DNA of 8,481 nucleotides from CAYXRK01 sp964467615 (GCA_964467615.1 CAYXRK010000201.1:1-8481); one strand, 5' to 3'; numbered from the stretch's first letter, positions 1 to 7,441 are shown. A program made the numbers and translations. The notes: a model not told the origin generated them from the sequence alone.

Positions 1-1
1 C

Positions 2-2695
2 CTCGTTAAGCGCCACTACTCTACCGTGTACGCCGTGTCCCTCGCGGGCACGGGGCTCTGGTCCGCCGCAGAGGACGTCACTCAGGACACATTCATCCTG
101 GCGTGGAAGAATATCGGCAGATTGCGTAATCCGTCCGCCATCGCCGCGTGGCTGCGCAAAATTGCGCGAAACCTCTCCAGCAACTGGAGGCGCTCCGACG
201 CCTATCGGCGGCGCCTCGCGGAAGCCTACCAACACGAACGGCCAGCGTCCGTAGCGCATGAGGATATTAATCCGATGATCGAAACCAATGAACAATTGGA
301 TGCGGCCCTCGAAGCGATACCCAAGAGCGCGCGCGAAGTCGTTGTCCTCTACTACATCCAGTCGCGTTCGATCCGCGAGACCGCCGAGGCCCTCGGTATC
401 AGCGAGAACGCAGTGAAGAAGCGCCTGCAGCGGGGCCGGGCCCTCCTGCGTGATCGGCTCGAAGAGGCATGGCTCTCGCAAGCACGAACGCGCGCCGCGT
501 CAAAGGAACACGACTCCCGAGTGGGCCGCGTCTTGGCAGGTCTCGCGCTGGGGCCCGCGATGCCCGAACTCGGCGCGCAGGTAGCGGGATCGGGTTGGCC
601 ACTTGTCGCCCATAGGCTTGTTCACGAAGGTGCAAGCGGTGCGTTGAAGCAGGCGTTTCTTGGAGGAGTGATGATGACGACAAAACAAGTTGGTGTTGCG
701 GGGGGCGTACTGATTCTCTTGGGTCTGCTGTTTCAATTCGTCTATCGGCAGAGCACAGTCGACCATCCAAGTCCGTTGGATGAAGGAGATTCCGTCGCAG
801 TCACCGCAAAGGTTCAAACAGAAGAGTCTAATCCGAACGCCTCGTCTCCTGACGACGTTTCACCTGCGCTAAACGAGCCGCCGCTTTCTTCGGAGCCAGT
901 GCAACAAGTGGAAAACCTAAGCCCTAGTCAGGAAGACGAGCCAGCCTCAATATCGGGCACGGTAATCGATCAATGGAACCAACCGATCTCAAGCGCCGAG
1001 GTCCTTCTAGCGATCGGGGCAGAGGGAAAGAAGAATGCCCGCTTCGAGAATTTGCGGTTGATGACCGATCCAAGCCGCCAGCATAGGACCATCACGAACG
1101 CTGGTGGCGCATATGAATTCAACGGGCTACGCCAGTATGGATCAATTAGACTGCTTGCCAAAAGTGAAGACGCACAAGGCGGCTTCTTCTTCGGGATAAA
1201 ACCGGGCGACGCCAAACCCGATATCACAATCAAGGCGACCCGTGGCTATTCCCTCGTTGGTAAAGTTCTAAACTCGGCACGGCGTCCCGTCGCCAACGCC
1301 TTTGTAGTGCCTCTCGGATTTGCGAAAGGAGGCGGTGTAATATCGGGAGGCTTGGACGATACTTCGGTTGTGACCAACGGGAACGGCGAATTTGAACTCA
1401 TCTATGAAGCGAAGGGCGAATTGGCGCTGCAGATCACGACTATGCAGGACGGCGACGCCTTCTTCACCAACATTCCAAATGGTTCCGATGATGTCGTCGA
1501 ATTCCTTCTCCCTCATCCAACGATCGTGTATGGACGCATTATTTACGGCGAAAAGGACCCTGCCTCGAATGTGCTATTGCGATTCGCGGGGAGCTACACC
1601 ATGGTCAGCCAAAGCCGAGAGCCTGTATCGTCTCTCACCGGCGAGTCGCGCATGGGAGGCGTCGGCGCGGAATACACCACGAGCACCGATGCTGACGGAA
1701 TGTATCGGCTGGAGGTCGCCGTTCCGGCAGAGTACAAAGTCCAAGTGTTCGACGGGGAGCAGCCGCTTTCGTTGAACATTTCGTTGGGAATGGTAGAACC
1801 GGGCGCCCATCTCGAATGGAATTATGCGATCGAGGACTTGGTAATCTTGAGGGGCACTGTTCGCGGCGAGGGCAACGGTCAGGGCATCTCAGGTGCCAGC
1901 GTGTATCTCCTTCGCGATGGGGCCCTACAACTTGATTCCAGTACGCAGGCCGATGCGCAAGGCAATTTCGAATGGCGGCTTCCACTGCGACAAGGTGCCT
2001 ACGCGCTTATGCCGTGCTACGAGTTTGTTACTCCGACCAACCAAATCCGATTTGCCGGCAAGGACATTGAAATCCATCGCGGTAGCGAAATTGAGGTATC
2101 GCTCACTCTTCCCGATCCGTACGAGATTTCTCTCGAAGTTGTCGACGCCAATGGCAAACCGGTCCCGGACGCATTCATTGGCATAAACTGGATTCTCGAA
2201 AACTCCACGCATGGTCATGCGTCTCGATTCCAGACGGACACTGAGGGAAAATTCATTTGGGATAGCGTGGGCCCGGTGGGCGAGTATGAACTCAATGTGA
2301 TCGCGCGGGGATATGTCGGCGGTCTGACGGAACGATTTGCCGGAGTATCCGGTGAGAAGTACTCCGAGACTGTGCGGCTGTACCAATCGGCGAGCATCGA
2401 TGGTTTCGCCGTGGATTCGTCTGGAAGTCCACTAGAAGGCGCGCAGTTGTATGTTGTTGCTCGGCTGCCTGATGGCGAAACGTTCGATAGAATATCCGCG
2501 GTGCCTACCGCCGCCGATGGGTATTTCATTTTTGAAGACGAGCTGCCTGCGGCAAGCGTCGACCTTGAGATCGTCACGCGGCGGTCGCCCGGCGACGCCC
2601 GAAACTCTTGGAGGGCGAGTTCGGTCAATTTGGAGCCACACGCCGTCTCATCGCTCGGCCAAATCGTGATAACACCGCAGGATGCAAGCAATTGA
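2..2695 (+). CDS. ECF-type sigma factor fused to a transmembrane helix and repeated extracytoplasmic beta modules (5' partial)
   Basis: Likely role: directs RNA polymerase to a stress or surface regulon while tethered to the membrane. The frame is open to the left edge and the codons before the GTG at 26 still read as sigma region 2 (LVKRHYST), so the true start lies outside the window. Counting from the first visible codon: region 2 at about 1-64 (AEDVTQDTFILAWK), region 4 with its helix-turn-helix at about 99-155 (ETAEALGISENAVKKRLQRG), a cysteine-free linker, one hydrophobic helix at about 229-248, and a Ser/Pro/Glu-rich stretch to about 314. Six modules follow, starting near 315, 416, 507, 614, 707 and 796, each opening with a pattern like SISGTVIDQWNQPISSAEV; these resemble CarboxypepD_reg-like beta-sandwich domains. 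The expected topology is N-terminus inside, C-terminus outside. No zinc-binding anti-sigma motif is visible. The sigma and membrane assignments are firm; the sensing role is inferred. Confidence 0.9.
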   Translation, partial: LVKRHYSTVYAVSLAGTGLWSAAEDVTQDTFILAWKNIGRLRNPSAIAAWLRKIARNLSSNWRRSDAYRRRLAEAYQHERPASVAHEDINPMIETNEQLDAALEAIPKSAREVVVLYYIQSRSIRETAEALGISENAVKKRLQRGRALLRDRLEEAWLSQARTRAASKEHDSRVGRVLAGLALGPAMPELGAQVAGSGWPLVAHRLVHEGASGALKQAFLGGVMMTTKQVGVAGGVLILLGLLFQFVYRQSTVDHPSPLDEGDSVAVTAKVQTEESNPNASSPDDVSPALNEPPLSSEPVQQVENLSPSQEDEPASISGTVIDQWNQPISSAEVLLAIGAEGKKNARFENLRLMTDPSRQHRTITNAGGAYEFNGLRQYGSIRLLAKSEDAQGGFFFGIKPGDAKPDITIKATRGYSLVGKVLNSARRPVANAFVVPLGFAKGGGVISGGLDDTSVVTNGNGEFELIYEAKGELALQITTMQDGDAFFTNIPNGSDDVVEFLLPHPTIVYGRIIYGEKDPASNVLLRFAGSYTMVSQSREPVSSLTGESRMGGVGAEYTTSTDADGMYRLEVAVPAEYKVQVFDGEQPLSLNISLGMVEPGAHLEWNYAIEDLVILRGTVRGEGNGQGISGASVYLLRDGALQLDSSTQADAQGNFEWRLPLRQGAYALMPCYEFVTPTNQIRFAGKDIEIHRGSEIEVSLTLPDPYEISLEVVDANGKPVPDAFIGINWILENSTHGHASRFQTDTEGKFIWDSVGPVGEYELNVIARGYVGGLTERFAGVSGEKYSETVRLYQSASIDGFAVDSSGSPLEGAQLYVVARLPDGETFDRISAVPTAADGYFIFEDELPAASVDLEIVTRRSPGDARNSWRASSVNLEPHAVSSLGQIVITPQDASN
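662..676 (+). promoter_or_regulatory. Candidate internal ribosome-binding site and start inside the sigma fusion
   Basis: GGAGGAG at 662-668 is followed by in-frame ATG codons at 671 and 674. The spacing from GGAGG to the second ATG is 7 bases, which is ideal. Initiation here would give a protein of about 670 residues beginning MTTKQVGVAGG. That protein would consist only of the membrane helix and the outer modules, without the sigma domains. The location exactly at the boundary between the linker and the membrane segment is what makes it notable. Whether it is used cannot be told from sequence. Confidence 0.4.
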
Positions 2696-2707
2696 TGGGT
2701 TGATGAT

Positions 2708-2748
2708 CGCGCCAAAAGGCGTGTGCGAAGGGGAATTTCGCGGTCCCC
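2708..2748 (+). other. Two short stem-loops after the sigma fusion
   Basis: The 116-base gap between the sigma fusion and the methyltransferase gene holds two small hairpins. One is CGCGCC-AAAA-GGCGTG at 2708-2723 (six pairs including one G-T). The other is GGGGA at 2730-2734 with TCCCC at 2744-2748 around a 9-base loop. Neither is followed by a run of T on the plus strand, so an intrinsic terminator is not supported. They may weakly attenuate read-through or mean nothing. No convincing promoter was seen in this gap. Confidence 0.25.
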
Positions 2749-2811
2749 CAAAAACTCATGTAGGGCAAGATTAATCTGGGATCGTAGCGGCGGATCGCGT
2801 AAGCTAGAAGG

Positions 2812-3480
2812 ATGGATCATCTCAATGCAAAGGCGTTCGGCCGGTTCCTGTACTTCGTCGTTACTTTCTCGGCGTTAATATTCCTTCCGGCATGGACTCT
2901 CGATTATTGGCAAGCGTGGGTATTCCTCGGCGTATTCACGGTGTCGATATCGGCGATCTTCATCTATCTTGCAAAGAACGATCGTACTCTACTCGCGAGG
3001 CGCGTAAATACCACTGAGAAAGGAAGGGACCAGACGATCATACGATTTCTCATAAAACTGGCCGTTACCGCGGTGATCGTTCTATCCGCGGTTGATCACC
3101 GCTTTGGTTGGTCCGCCGTATCGTTGTATGCCGTCTTAGCCGGCGATGGCCTCGTCGCCCTCGGCCTGCTCATCATATTTCGCGTGTTTCAGGAGAATAC
3201 TTTTACCGCCGCCACTATCCAGGTCGAAGCCGGCCAAAAAGTTATTTCGACCGGGCCATACGCTCTCGTTCGCCATCCGATGTACGCCGGAGGCCTTGTG
3301 ATTATCTTGGGAATCCCTCTCGCGCTTGGCTCGTGGTGGGGTCTTCTAATGATAGGGTTGTTTACCGCCGTAATTGCGTGGAGGATTCTCGATGAGGAAA
3401 AAGTCCTCGCAAAAGACCTGCCGGGCTATTTGGAGTATCGAGACAAAGTGAGATATCGCTTGGTGGCGTTCGTTTGGTAA
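2812..3480 (+). CDS. Isoprenylcysteine carboxyl methyltransferase family membrane protein
   Basis: A 222-residue integral membrane protein with hydrophobic segments at about 10-28, 33-53, 78-96, 103-124 and 160-190. The C-terminal half carries the hallmark of the ICMT/phospholipid-methyltransferase family: GPYALVRHPMYAGG at 148-161, then DEEKVLAKDLPGYLEYRDKV at 194-213. In this family the RHP and EE pairs bind S-adenosylmethionine at the membrane surface. Bacterial members are usually annotated only as methyltransferases, and the substrate (lipid, isoprenoid or small molecule) cannot be told here. ATG 2812 is the first start after an in-frame TAA at 2800-2802. The purine-rich AGAAGG abuts the ATG with no spacer, so it is a poor Shine-Dalgarno site. 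It stands alone on the plus strand, 116 bases after the sigma fusion, and converges with the dehydrogenase. Family assignment is confident; function is not. Confidence 0.9.
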   Translation: MDHLNAKAFGRFLYFVVTFSALIFLPAWTLDYWQAWVFLGVFTVSISAIFIYLAKNDRTLLARRVNTTEKGRDQTIIRFLIKLAVTAVIVLSAVDHRFGWSAVSLYAVLAGDGLVALGLLIIFRVFQENTFTAATIQVEAGQKVISTGPYALVRHPMYAGGLVIILGIPLALGSWWGLLMIGLFTAVIAWRILDEEKVLAKDLPGYLEYRDKVRYRLVAFVW

Positions 3481-3509
3481 CGAGGGGGTTTCACCAGCGC
3501 CACAGCCAC

Positions 3510-3543
3510 ATGTTTACTCGCAAGTCCTGGCAAGTAAAAACAT
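3510..3543. repeat. Imperfect AT-rich inverted repeat between convergent genes
   Basis: ATGTTTACTCGC at 3510-3521 pairs with GCAAGTAAAAACAT at 3530-3543. This gives eleven base pairs with one two-base bulge and one mismatch around an 8-base loop. It sits in the 85-base gap between the 3' ends of the plus-strand methyltransferase and the minus-strand dehydrogenase, where a two-way terminator would be expected. The stem is not GC-rich and has no clean T-run, so terminator function is only a possibility. Confidence 0.3.
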
Positions 3544-3565
3544 CGTGCGCGCGCATCATCCCGGC

Positions 3566-4384
3566 CTACGCAAACTTCCTCGCAAGCTGGCCCGCTATCC
3601 ATTCTGCAACTCGCGGTGAGGTCCGCATCACGAACCACGCGAACCAGGATTCCGGGCCGACTGGCCGAATGCCCGTATTGCGCTTGACCGATTTCACGAC
3701 CGCCTTCGCCACGCGCTCGGGCGGCCAGGCCCATTTCGTGAACAACGACTTAACTTCGTCCACCACTTTCTGGTTCATGTTGTAGCGCGAGGCGTTTGGG
3801 ATATTCGTGTTGATGATGCCGGGACAAATGGTGGTAACGCCGATGTTGTACGGCCGAAGTTCCACGCGCAACGACTCGCCAAGGCCGACGAGCGCCCATT
3901 TACCAGAACCGTAGGCCCCGAGTCCCGGCGCGATGAACAACCCCGCCATGCTGGCCGTATTCACGATGTGGCCCGAACCGCGCTCGATCATGCGCGGCGC
4001 AAAGGCCTTGATCCCGTGGATCACGCCCCAGTAGTTGATGTTCCAGAGCCAGTGCCAGTCCTCGAACGAGGTGTCCATGAGTTTGGCGCTGATGCCCACG
4101 CCCGCGTTGTTGAACAACACGTCGCAGTACGTCCACTCGGCGTGGACGAATTCGGCGAGTGCTTCCACTTGTCCACGATCGCTTACATCGACAACGCGCG
4201 TGAGGGTCTTCGCGCCGAGGGCCTCGGCTTCCCGAGCAACGCGCTCCACCGTGTCCGCGTTGATGTCCACGAGAACACACCGTGCGCCTTCGTGGGCGAA
4301 AGCCAATGCCGTCGCACGGCCAATGCCGGATCCGGCGCCGGTCACCACGACGACTTTATCGCGAAGATCCCGAATTCCCGGCAT
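3566..4384 (-). CDS. Short-chain dehydrogenase/reductase (classical SDR), NAD(P)-dependent
   Basis: A 272-residue cytosolic oxidoreductase that probably interconverts an alcohol and a ketone or aldehyde. From the chosen start: cofactor motif TGAGSGIG at 15-22, an Asp at 40 after the second strand (VLVDIN; an acidic residue here usually means NAD(H) preference), NNAG at 92-95, the structural Asn near 118 (NINYWGVIHG), catalytic Ser145 (NTASMAG) and Tyr158-x3-Lys162 (YGSGK). The tetrad is complete, so the enzyme should be active. The C-terminal extension (about 215-272, Trp/Arg-rich) is typical of SDRs acting on hydrophobic substrates, but the substrate is unknown. The frame extends upstream to 4462. 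Those 26 extra codons would run through the terminator hairpin, whereas ATG 4384 has a strong Shine-Dalgarno site. The upstream terminator implies separate transcription; no promoter was identified with confidence. Confidence 0.93.
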   Translation of the reverse strand: MPGIRDLRDKVVVVTGAGSGIGRATALAFAHEGARCVLVDINADTVERVAREAEALGAKTLTRVVDVSDRGQVEALAEFVHAEWTYCDVLFNNAGVGISAKLMDTSFEDWHWLWNINYWGVIHGIKAFAPRMIERGSGHIVNTASMAGLFIAPGLGAYGSGKWALVGLGESLRVELRPYNIGVTTICPGIINTNIPNASRYNMNQKVVDEVKSLFTKWAWPPERVAKAVVKSVKRNTGIRPVGPESWFAWFVMRTSPRVAEWIAGQLARKFA

Positions 4385-4386
4385 GG

Positions 4387-4394
4387 CCCCTCCC
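4387..4394 (-). promoter_or_regulatory. Shine-Dalgarno site of the short-chain dehydrogenase
   Basis: On the minus strand GGGAGGGG precedes ATG 4384, with GGGAG five bases from the start codon. This fixes the start at 4384 rather than at the longer in-frame option at 4462. Confidence 0.7.
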
Positions 4395-4433
4395 GTTTCT
4401 AGGTTCGTCCAACGTCGCTGGGCGTAGTGTACG

Positions 4434-4470
4434 AAAAATCCCCCTCGACCCTCGCGGGTCAAGGGGGATC
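4434..4470 (-). terminator. Intrinsic terminator after the Gfo/Idh/MocA gene
   Basis: On the minus strand, ATCCCCC (4469-4463) and GACCC-type arms (4460-4456 with 4451-4447) form a stem of 13 pairs with one C-A mismatch and a four-base loop. It is followed directly by five T residues (4438-4434). It lies 56 bases beyond the oxidoreductase stop codon and about 50 bases before the dehydrogenase start, so it should end the first transcript and isolate the second gene. Confidence 0.85.
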
Positions 4471-4484
4471 AAGAATCAGCTTGT

Positions 4485-4516
4485 CCGTTCGCCCCGGGCC
4501 GGAGCCTGTCGAACGG
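4485..4516. repeat. GC-rich inverted repeat in the 3' untranslated region of the Gfo/Idh/MocA gene
   Basis: CCGTTCG at 4485-4491 and CGAACGG at 4510-4516 are perfect 7-base inverted arms around a GC-rich 18-base centre. The element begins about ten bases after the oxidoreductase stop and lies just before the terminator. The minus-strand text GTTCGACAGGCTC resembles, from memory, dispersed REP-like repeats seen in various bacterial genomes. Only one copy is visible in this window, so repeat status is unproven. Confidence 0.35.
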
Positions 4517-4525
4517 CCGAAGGGC

Positions 4526-5833
4526 CTACGCGACAACGAATGGCGCGCGGTATTCGCGGGTCACCAACTTCGCCATTTCATCATCGCCCACGACCTTCTC
4601 CGTCTTTGGGTCGAACTTGAACGAACGCCCAAGGCGTGCTGACATCAAACCGAGATGGCACAGCGCCGACGACAGGTGTCCCTCCTCGATCTCCGCGTTC
4701 AGGATTTTGCGGTCGTGACTCCGCACGGCCTCGATAAAGTTGCCGTAGTGGTCGCCGCCGGCTTCCCGTCCGGGGCCCTGCTCTTCCTTCGGCCCCAGAA
4801 ATACCTGGTAGTGGGAGTAGCTGTCGATCACCATGTACCCGTCCTTGCCGTAGAACAGAACGCCAATCTTCGCGCCCTTTTCGTCGTTGGTGTGCCAGGG
4901 CCGTGTGTCGAAGACGAGTTGCTTGCCCTGCGCACCCTCGCGGGGGTACTCGTAGCAGGCCGTAATGGTGTTCGGCACTTCCTTGTCGTCATCGAACAGG
5001 AACATGCCCGAACTCGTGTTCACGCGCTCCGGCAAACCAACGCCGAGGCCCCAACGCGCGATGTCCATCTGGTGGACGCCTTGGTTGCCGATGTCGCCGT
5101 TGCCGTAGTCCCAGTGCCAGTGCCAGTTGTAGTGGAAACGGTTCGGGCTAAACGCGCGCTGCGGGGCTGGTCCGAGCCACATGTCGTAGTTCACGCCGGA
5201 CGGCGCTGCGGCATCCGCCTTCTTGCCGATGTCGCCGCGCATCTTGTAGCAAAGCCCGCGCGCCATGTAGACCTCGCCGATGACGCCCTCGCGAAGTTTC
5301 TGCACTGCCTCTTGAATCGCGGCGCTGCTCCGGATTTGCGTGCCATGCTGCACGATACGATCGTGTTTCCGTGCTGTTTCAACGAGGCGACGCCCCTCGA
5401 AAACATTGTGCGAACAGGGCTTTTCGACGTATACGTCTTTTCCTGCTTCAAGCGCCCAAATCGCCGCCAACGAGTGCCAATGGTTGGGCGTCGCAATCGA
5501 AACGACGTCGATCGATTTGTCTTCCATCACGCGCCGGAGGTCTGTCTCCGTCTTCGGCGCGGTCTTGCCCTTCGCGGTTATCATCTTGACGCGATCCGCG
5601 AAGAGGTTCTCGTCGACATCGCAGAGCGTCGCAATCTCGACGTTCTTTTGTCCCGTCCATCCGCCGATGTGGTCCTTGCCGCGGCCGTTGATGCCGATGA
5701 CGGCAATCCGCACCGTGTCGTTTGCGCCCGCCCACGAGGCGGTCGATTTCGCTAGCAGGCCCAACCCCACCGCCGCGCCGGCACTCTTGGCCGCCGTGTC
5801 CTTCATGAATTCTCTGCGTGTTACGTCCGCCAT
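4526..5833 (-). CDS. Tat-exported Gfo/Idh/MocA family oxidoreductase
   Basis: A 435-residue NAD(P)-dependent oxidoreductase, probably acting on a sugar, inositol or related polyol outside the cytoplasm. The N-terminus carries a twin-arginine signal (TRREFMK at 5-11) and a hydrophobic stretch at about 18-28. Likely cleavage is after STASWA (about residue 36). A Rossmann domain follows, starting VRIAVIGINGRG (41-52), with IATPNHWH (113-120) and the family's EKP motif at 137-139, whose Lys is normally catalytic. GNQGVHQMDIARW at 249-261 supplies the family's His254 and Asp257. The C-terminal alpha/beta domain contains DHYGNFIEAVRS (361-372). This layout matches the large paralogous families of Planctomycetes and relatives. 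ATG 5833 is chosen because AGGGAG sits seven bases upstream; the longer in-frame start at 5893 would overlap the -10 box. The gene has its own promoter and terminator, so it is probably monocistronic. The substrate is unknown. Confidence 0.93.
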   Translation of the reverse strand: MADVTRREFMKDTAAKSAGAAVGLGLLAKSTASWAGANDTVRIAVIGINGRGKDHIGGWTGQKNVEIATLCDVDENLFADRVKMITAKGKTAPKTETDLRRVMEDKSIDVVSIATPNHWHSLAAIWALEAGKDVYVEKPCSHNVFEGRRLVETARKHDRIVQHGTQIRSSAAIQEAVQKLREGVIGEVYMARGLCYKMRGDIGKKADAAAPSGVNYDMWLGPAPQRAFSPNRFHYNWHWHWDYGNGDIGNQGVHQMDIARWGLGVGLPERVNTSSGMFLFDDDKEVPNTITACYEYPREGAQGKQLVFDTRPWHTNDEKGAKIGVLFYGKDGYMVIDSYSHYQVFLGPKEEQGPGREAGGDHYGNFIEAVRSHDRKILNAEIEEGHLSSALCHLGLMSARLGRSFKFDPKTEKVVGDDEMAKLVTREYRAPFVVA

Positions 5834-5840
5834 GCCCGTT

Positions 5841-5846
5841 CTCCCT
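5841..5846 (-). promoter_or_regulatory. Shine-Dalgarno site of the Gfo/Idh/MocA gene
   Basis: AGGGAG on the minus strand lies seven bases before ATG 5833 and supports that start, which also places the twin-arginine motif at the normal distance from the N-terminus. Confidence 0.7.
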
Positions 5847-5881
5847 GTTTTCTGTTCCAACTGTCGCGAATCGAACAAACT

Positions 5882-5910
5882 AGTATCGCGCATTCGTTGG
5901 CGAATATCAA
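5882..5910 (-). promoter_or_regulatory. Housekeeping-type promoter of the Gfo/Idh/MocA gene
   Basis: On the minus strand TTGATA (5910-5905, five of six matches to the -35 consensus) is separated by exactly 17 bases from GATACT (5887-5882, four of six matches to the -10 consensus). Transcription would begin near 5875, leaving about 40 bases of leader before the ATG at 5833. It lies in the 108-base gap after the thiolase-like gene. Confidence 0.55.
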
Positions 5911-5941
5911 CGGTATATAGCGCGCGCAGCGTTTTGTACGG

Positions 5942-7441
5942 TCAAAAGTCGAACTGATTCAAGGCCCCGTCGAACCGAACTTTCCCCGTCGCTCCTACAC
6001 ATTCTTCAGACATCATCCGCGAATACACCGCAGGATCGTTAGGGGTCTGGGCGACGAATCTCTTACCGTCCTCGAGTCGTCCAACGATAATCCCCCGCTC
6101 GGCGGTCTCTCTGCCGTGGAGCACCGTGTAGGTCTCAATGGTCGCGGGGCCGTCCGCCTCGATAGCTACCTCCGCCTTGGGCAAAGCATCGATGTCCCGC
6201 TGGCAGCTCGCCGGATCCTTTCTCCGCCATTCTCCCTCGAATGGCTCGGTGCTGTACACGCCGATGGCGTGCTTCGTGATGTACCAACCAATCGCCGAAC
6301 ACAACCCTTTCGACCCTGGTTTCGCCCGAACCATGTCCATCATCGTCGCGATGCTGTGCATTACGTAGTTGTTAGCCGGACCGCCGAAGTAGGGCAGACC
6401 TCCAGTCACCGTCAGTGGCCGTGGACTGTCCGCGCCAACACCCAATTCGTCCCGGCTTATCTGGACTGCCGATGGGAAGCAGCTATATAAATCGATGTAG
6501 TCGATCTCATCGATCGTGCACTGCGCCATCTCCAGGGCCTCGCGGCCCGCGCGCCGAATCGCGGGCGACTCGAATAACCGATCTCGCTCCGTGACGAACC
6601 AATGGTCCTGGGCGTCGGCGCAACCGCGAAGGTAGACCCAACGATGCTCGGGGATTCCGAGACGATTGGCCTCGCCCACCGTCGTCATGATCAGCGCCGC
6701 CGCTTGGTCTACCAGGATCATTGCGTTCATGAGCTTCGTGTACGGCCACCCGACGTAGCGGTTCCGGGGCCCTTCGGTCGTGATCTCGTCAGCGCTGCGC
6801 TCTCCGCGAAACCACGCATACGGATTGGTCGCCGCTACCCGCGTAAACGGGCTGAACAATTCGCCCAATCGTTGTTGGTGTTCCTCGATGCTCCACCCGC
6901 GATGCGCCCGATACGCGTTCTCAAACAATGGATACACGTTCGCCGGATGCCGAAAGCCGTAGGGCGTCTCGTGGTCGGCGCTCCCGGAATAGTCGACGAG
7001 GTTCGGAATCGCCTGGGCGCCGTCTCGCTCGGCCCACTTCGGCGTCAGACCCGCCCGCAAGGCGGCGACCATCGACGACAACACCTCGCCGCCCACTAGT
7101 AGCGCCGCGCGGCATCTCCCCTTGGAGAGGTCCTCTGCCGTCCGGTTCACGAGTGCCTGCGGTGTGTTCCCGCCCGTGTCGCTGATGGTTCGCTCGGCTG
7201 CGCCAATGCCAAGCCGCGAACACAACAGACCTGCCGGATCGTCGTACTTTCCGCTAAGGAACTGCACCATGCGGGCCGTGTCGATCCGTTCCCACAACGC
7301 CCTCGGGGCCTGGGCGTCTTCGCGCGCCGCCTCAGCTGCGGCCACCATCAGATCAATCGGCCCCAGCGCCTCGACTGGATCAATGTCCCGCTGAGTTATC
7401 TGCCCGCCGCCGACGAGTATCGGACAGTTATCCCGGGGCAT
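5942..7441 (-). CDS. Thiolase-like protein type 1 (TLP1/SCP2-thiolase-like) with extra C-terminal domain; catalytic Cys missing
   Basis: A 499-residue protein with the thiolase fold, usually annotated as acetyl-CoA acetyltransferase. Strand and glycine patterns of the two thiolase halves run to about residue 410 (LVGGGQITQ near 9-17; ALLVGGEVLSS at 113-123; LYSCFPSAVQIS at 318-329; GGLPYFGGPANNYVMHSIA at 347-365; GLCSAIGWYITKHAIG at 379-394). About 415-499 matches the additional C-terminal domain known from mycobacterial TLP1. Where thiolases place the nucleophilic Cys, this protein reads DTGGNTPQALVN (88-99), with no Cys. The HDCF-type motif is replaced by YSCFPS and the last Cys-x-Gly motif is altered. 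Ordinary thiolysis or condensation is therefore unlikely; acyl-CoA or lipid binding is possible but unproven. ATG 7441 is the first start after an in-frame TGA at 7445-7447; the Shine-Dalgarno site is weak. It is probably co-transcribed with the HEPN gene 41 bases upstream. Confidence 0.9.
   Translation of the reverse strand: MPRDNCPILVGGGQITQRDIDPVEALGPIDLMVAAAEAAREDAQAPRALWERIDTARMVQFLSGKYDDPAGLLCSRLGIGAAERTISDTGGNTPQALVNRTAEDLSKGRCRAALLVGGEVLSSMVAALRAGLTPKWAERDGAQAIPNLVDYSGSADHETPYGFRHPANVYPLFENAYRAHRGWSIEEHQQRLGELFSPFTRVAATNPYAWFRGERSADEITTEGPRNRYVGWPYTKLMNAMILVDQAAALIMTTVGEANRLGIPEHRWVYLRGCADAQDHWFVTERDRLFESPAIRRAGREALEMAQCTIDEIDYIDLYSCFPSAVQISRDELGVGADSPRPLTVTGGLPYFGGPANNYVMHSIATMMDMVRAKPGSKGLCSAIGWYITKHAIGVYSTEPFEGEWRRKDPASCQRDIDALPKAEVAIEADGPATIETYTVLHGRETAERGIIVGRLEDGKRFVAQTPNDPAVYSRMMSEECVGATGKVRFDGALNQFDF

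Noticed and set aside
26..28. GTG at 26 as the start of the sigma-factor gene
   Set aside because: The eight in-frame codons before it (LVKRHYST) continue sigma region 2 and there is no stop, so the gene begins outside the window.
2708..2748. Stem-loops after the sigma fusion as an intrinsic terminator
   Set aside because: Short stems, a large second loop and A residues rather than T residues after the hairpin on the coding strand.
4655..5755. Long open frame of 366 codons on the plus strand
   Set aside because: It lies wholly antisense to the well-supported oxidoreductase, has low-complexity Val/Ala/Arg composition and no recognisable domain. High GC content readily creates such frames.
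5914..5945. Alternative promoter on the minus strand, TTGACC with TATATA
   Set aside because: The 20-base spacer is too long and the -35 box overlaps the end of the thiolase-like gene; the TTGATA-17-GATACT pair is better.
6602..7099. Open frame of 165 codons on the plus strand
   Set aside because: Antisense to the thiolase-like gene with no domain or convincing ribosome-binding site.
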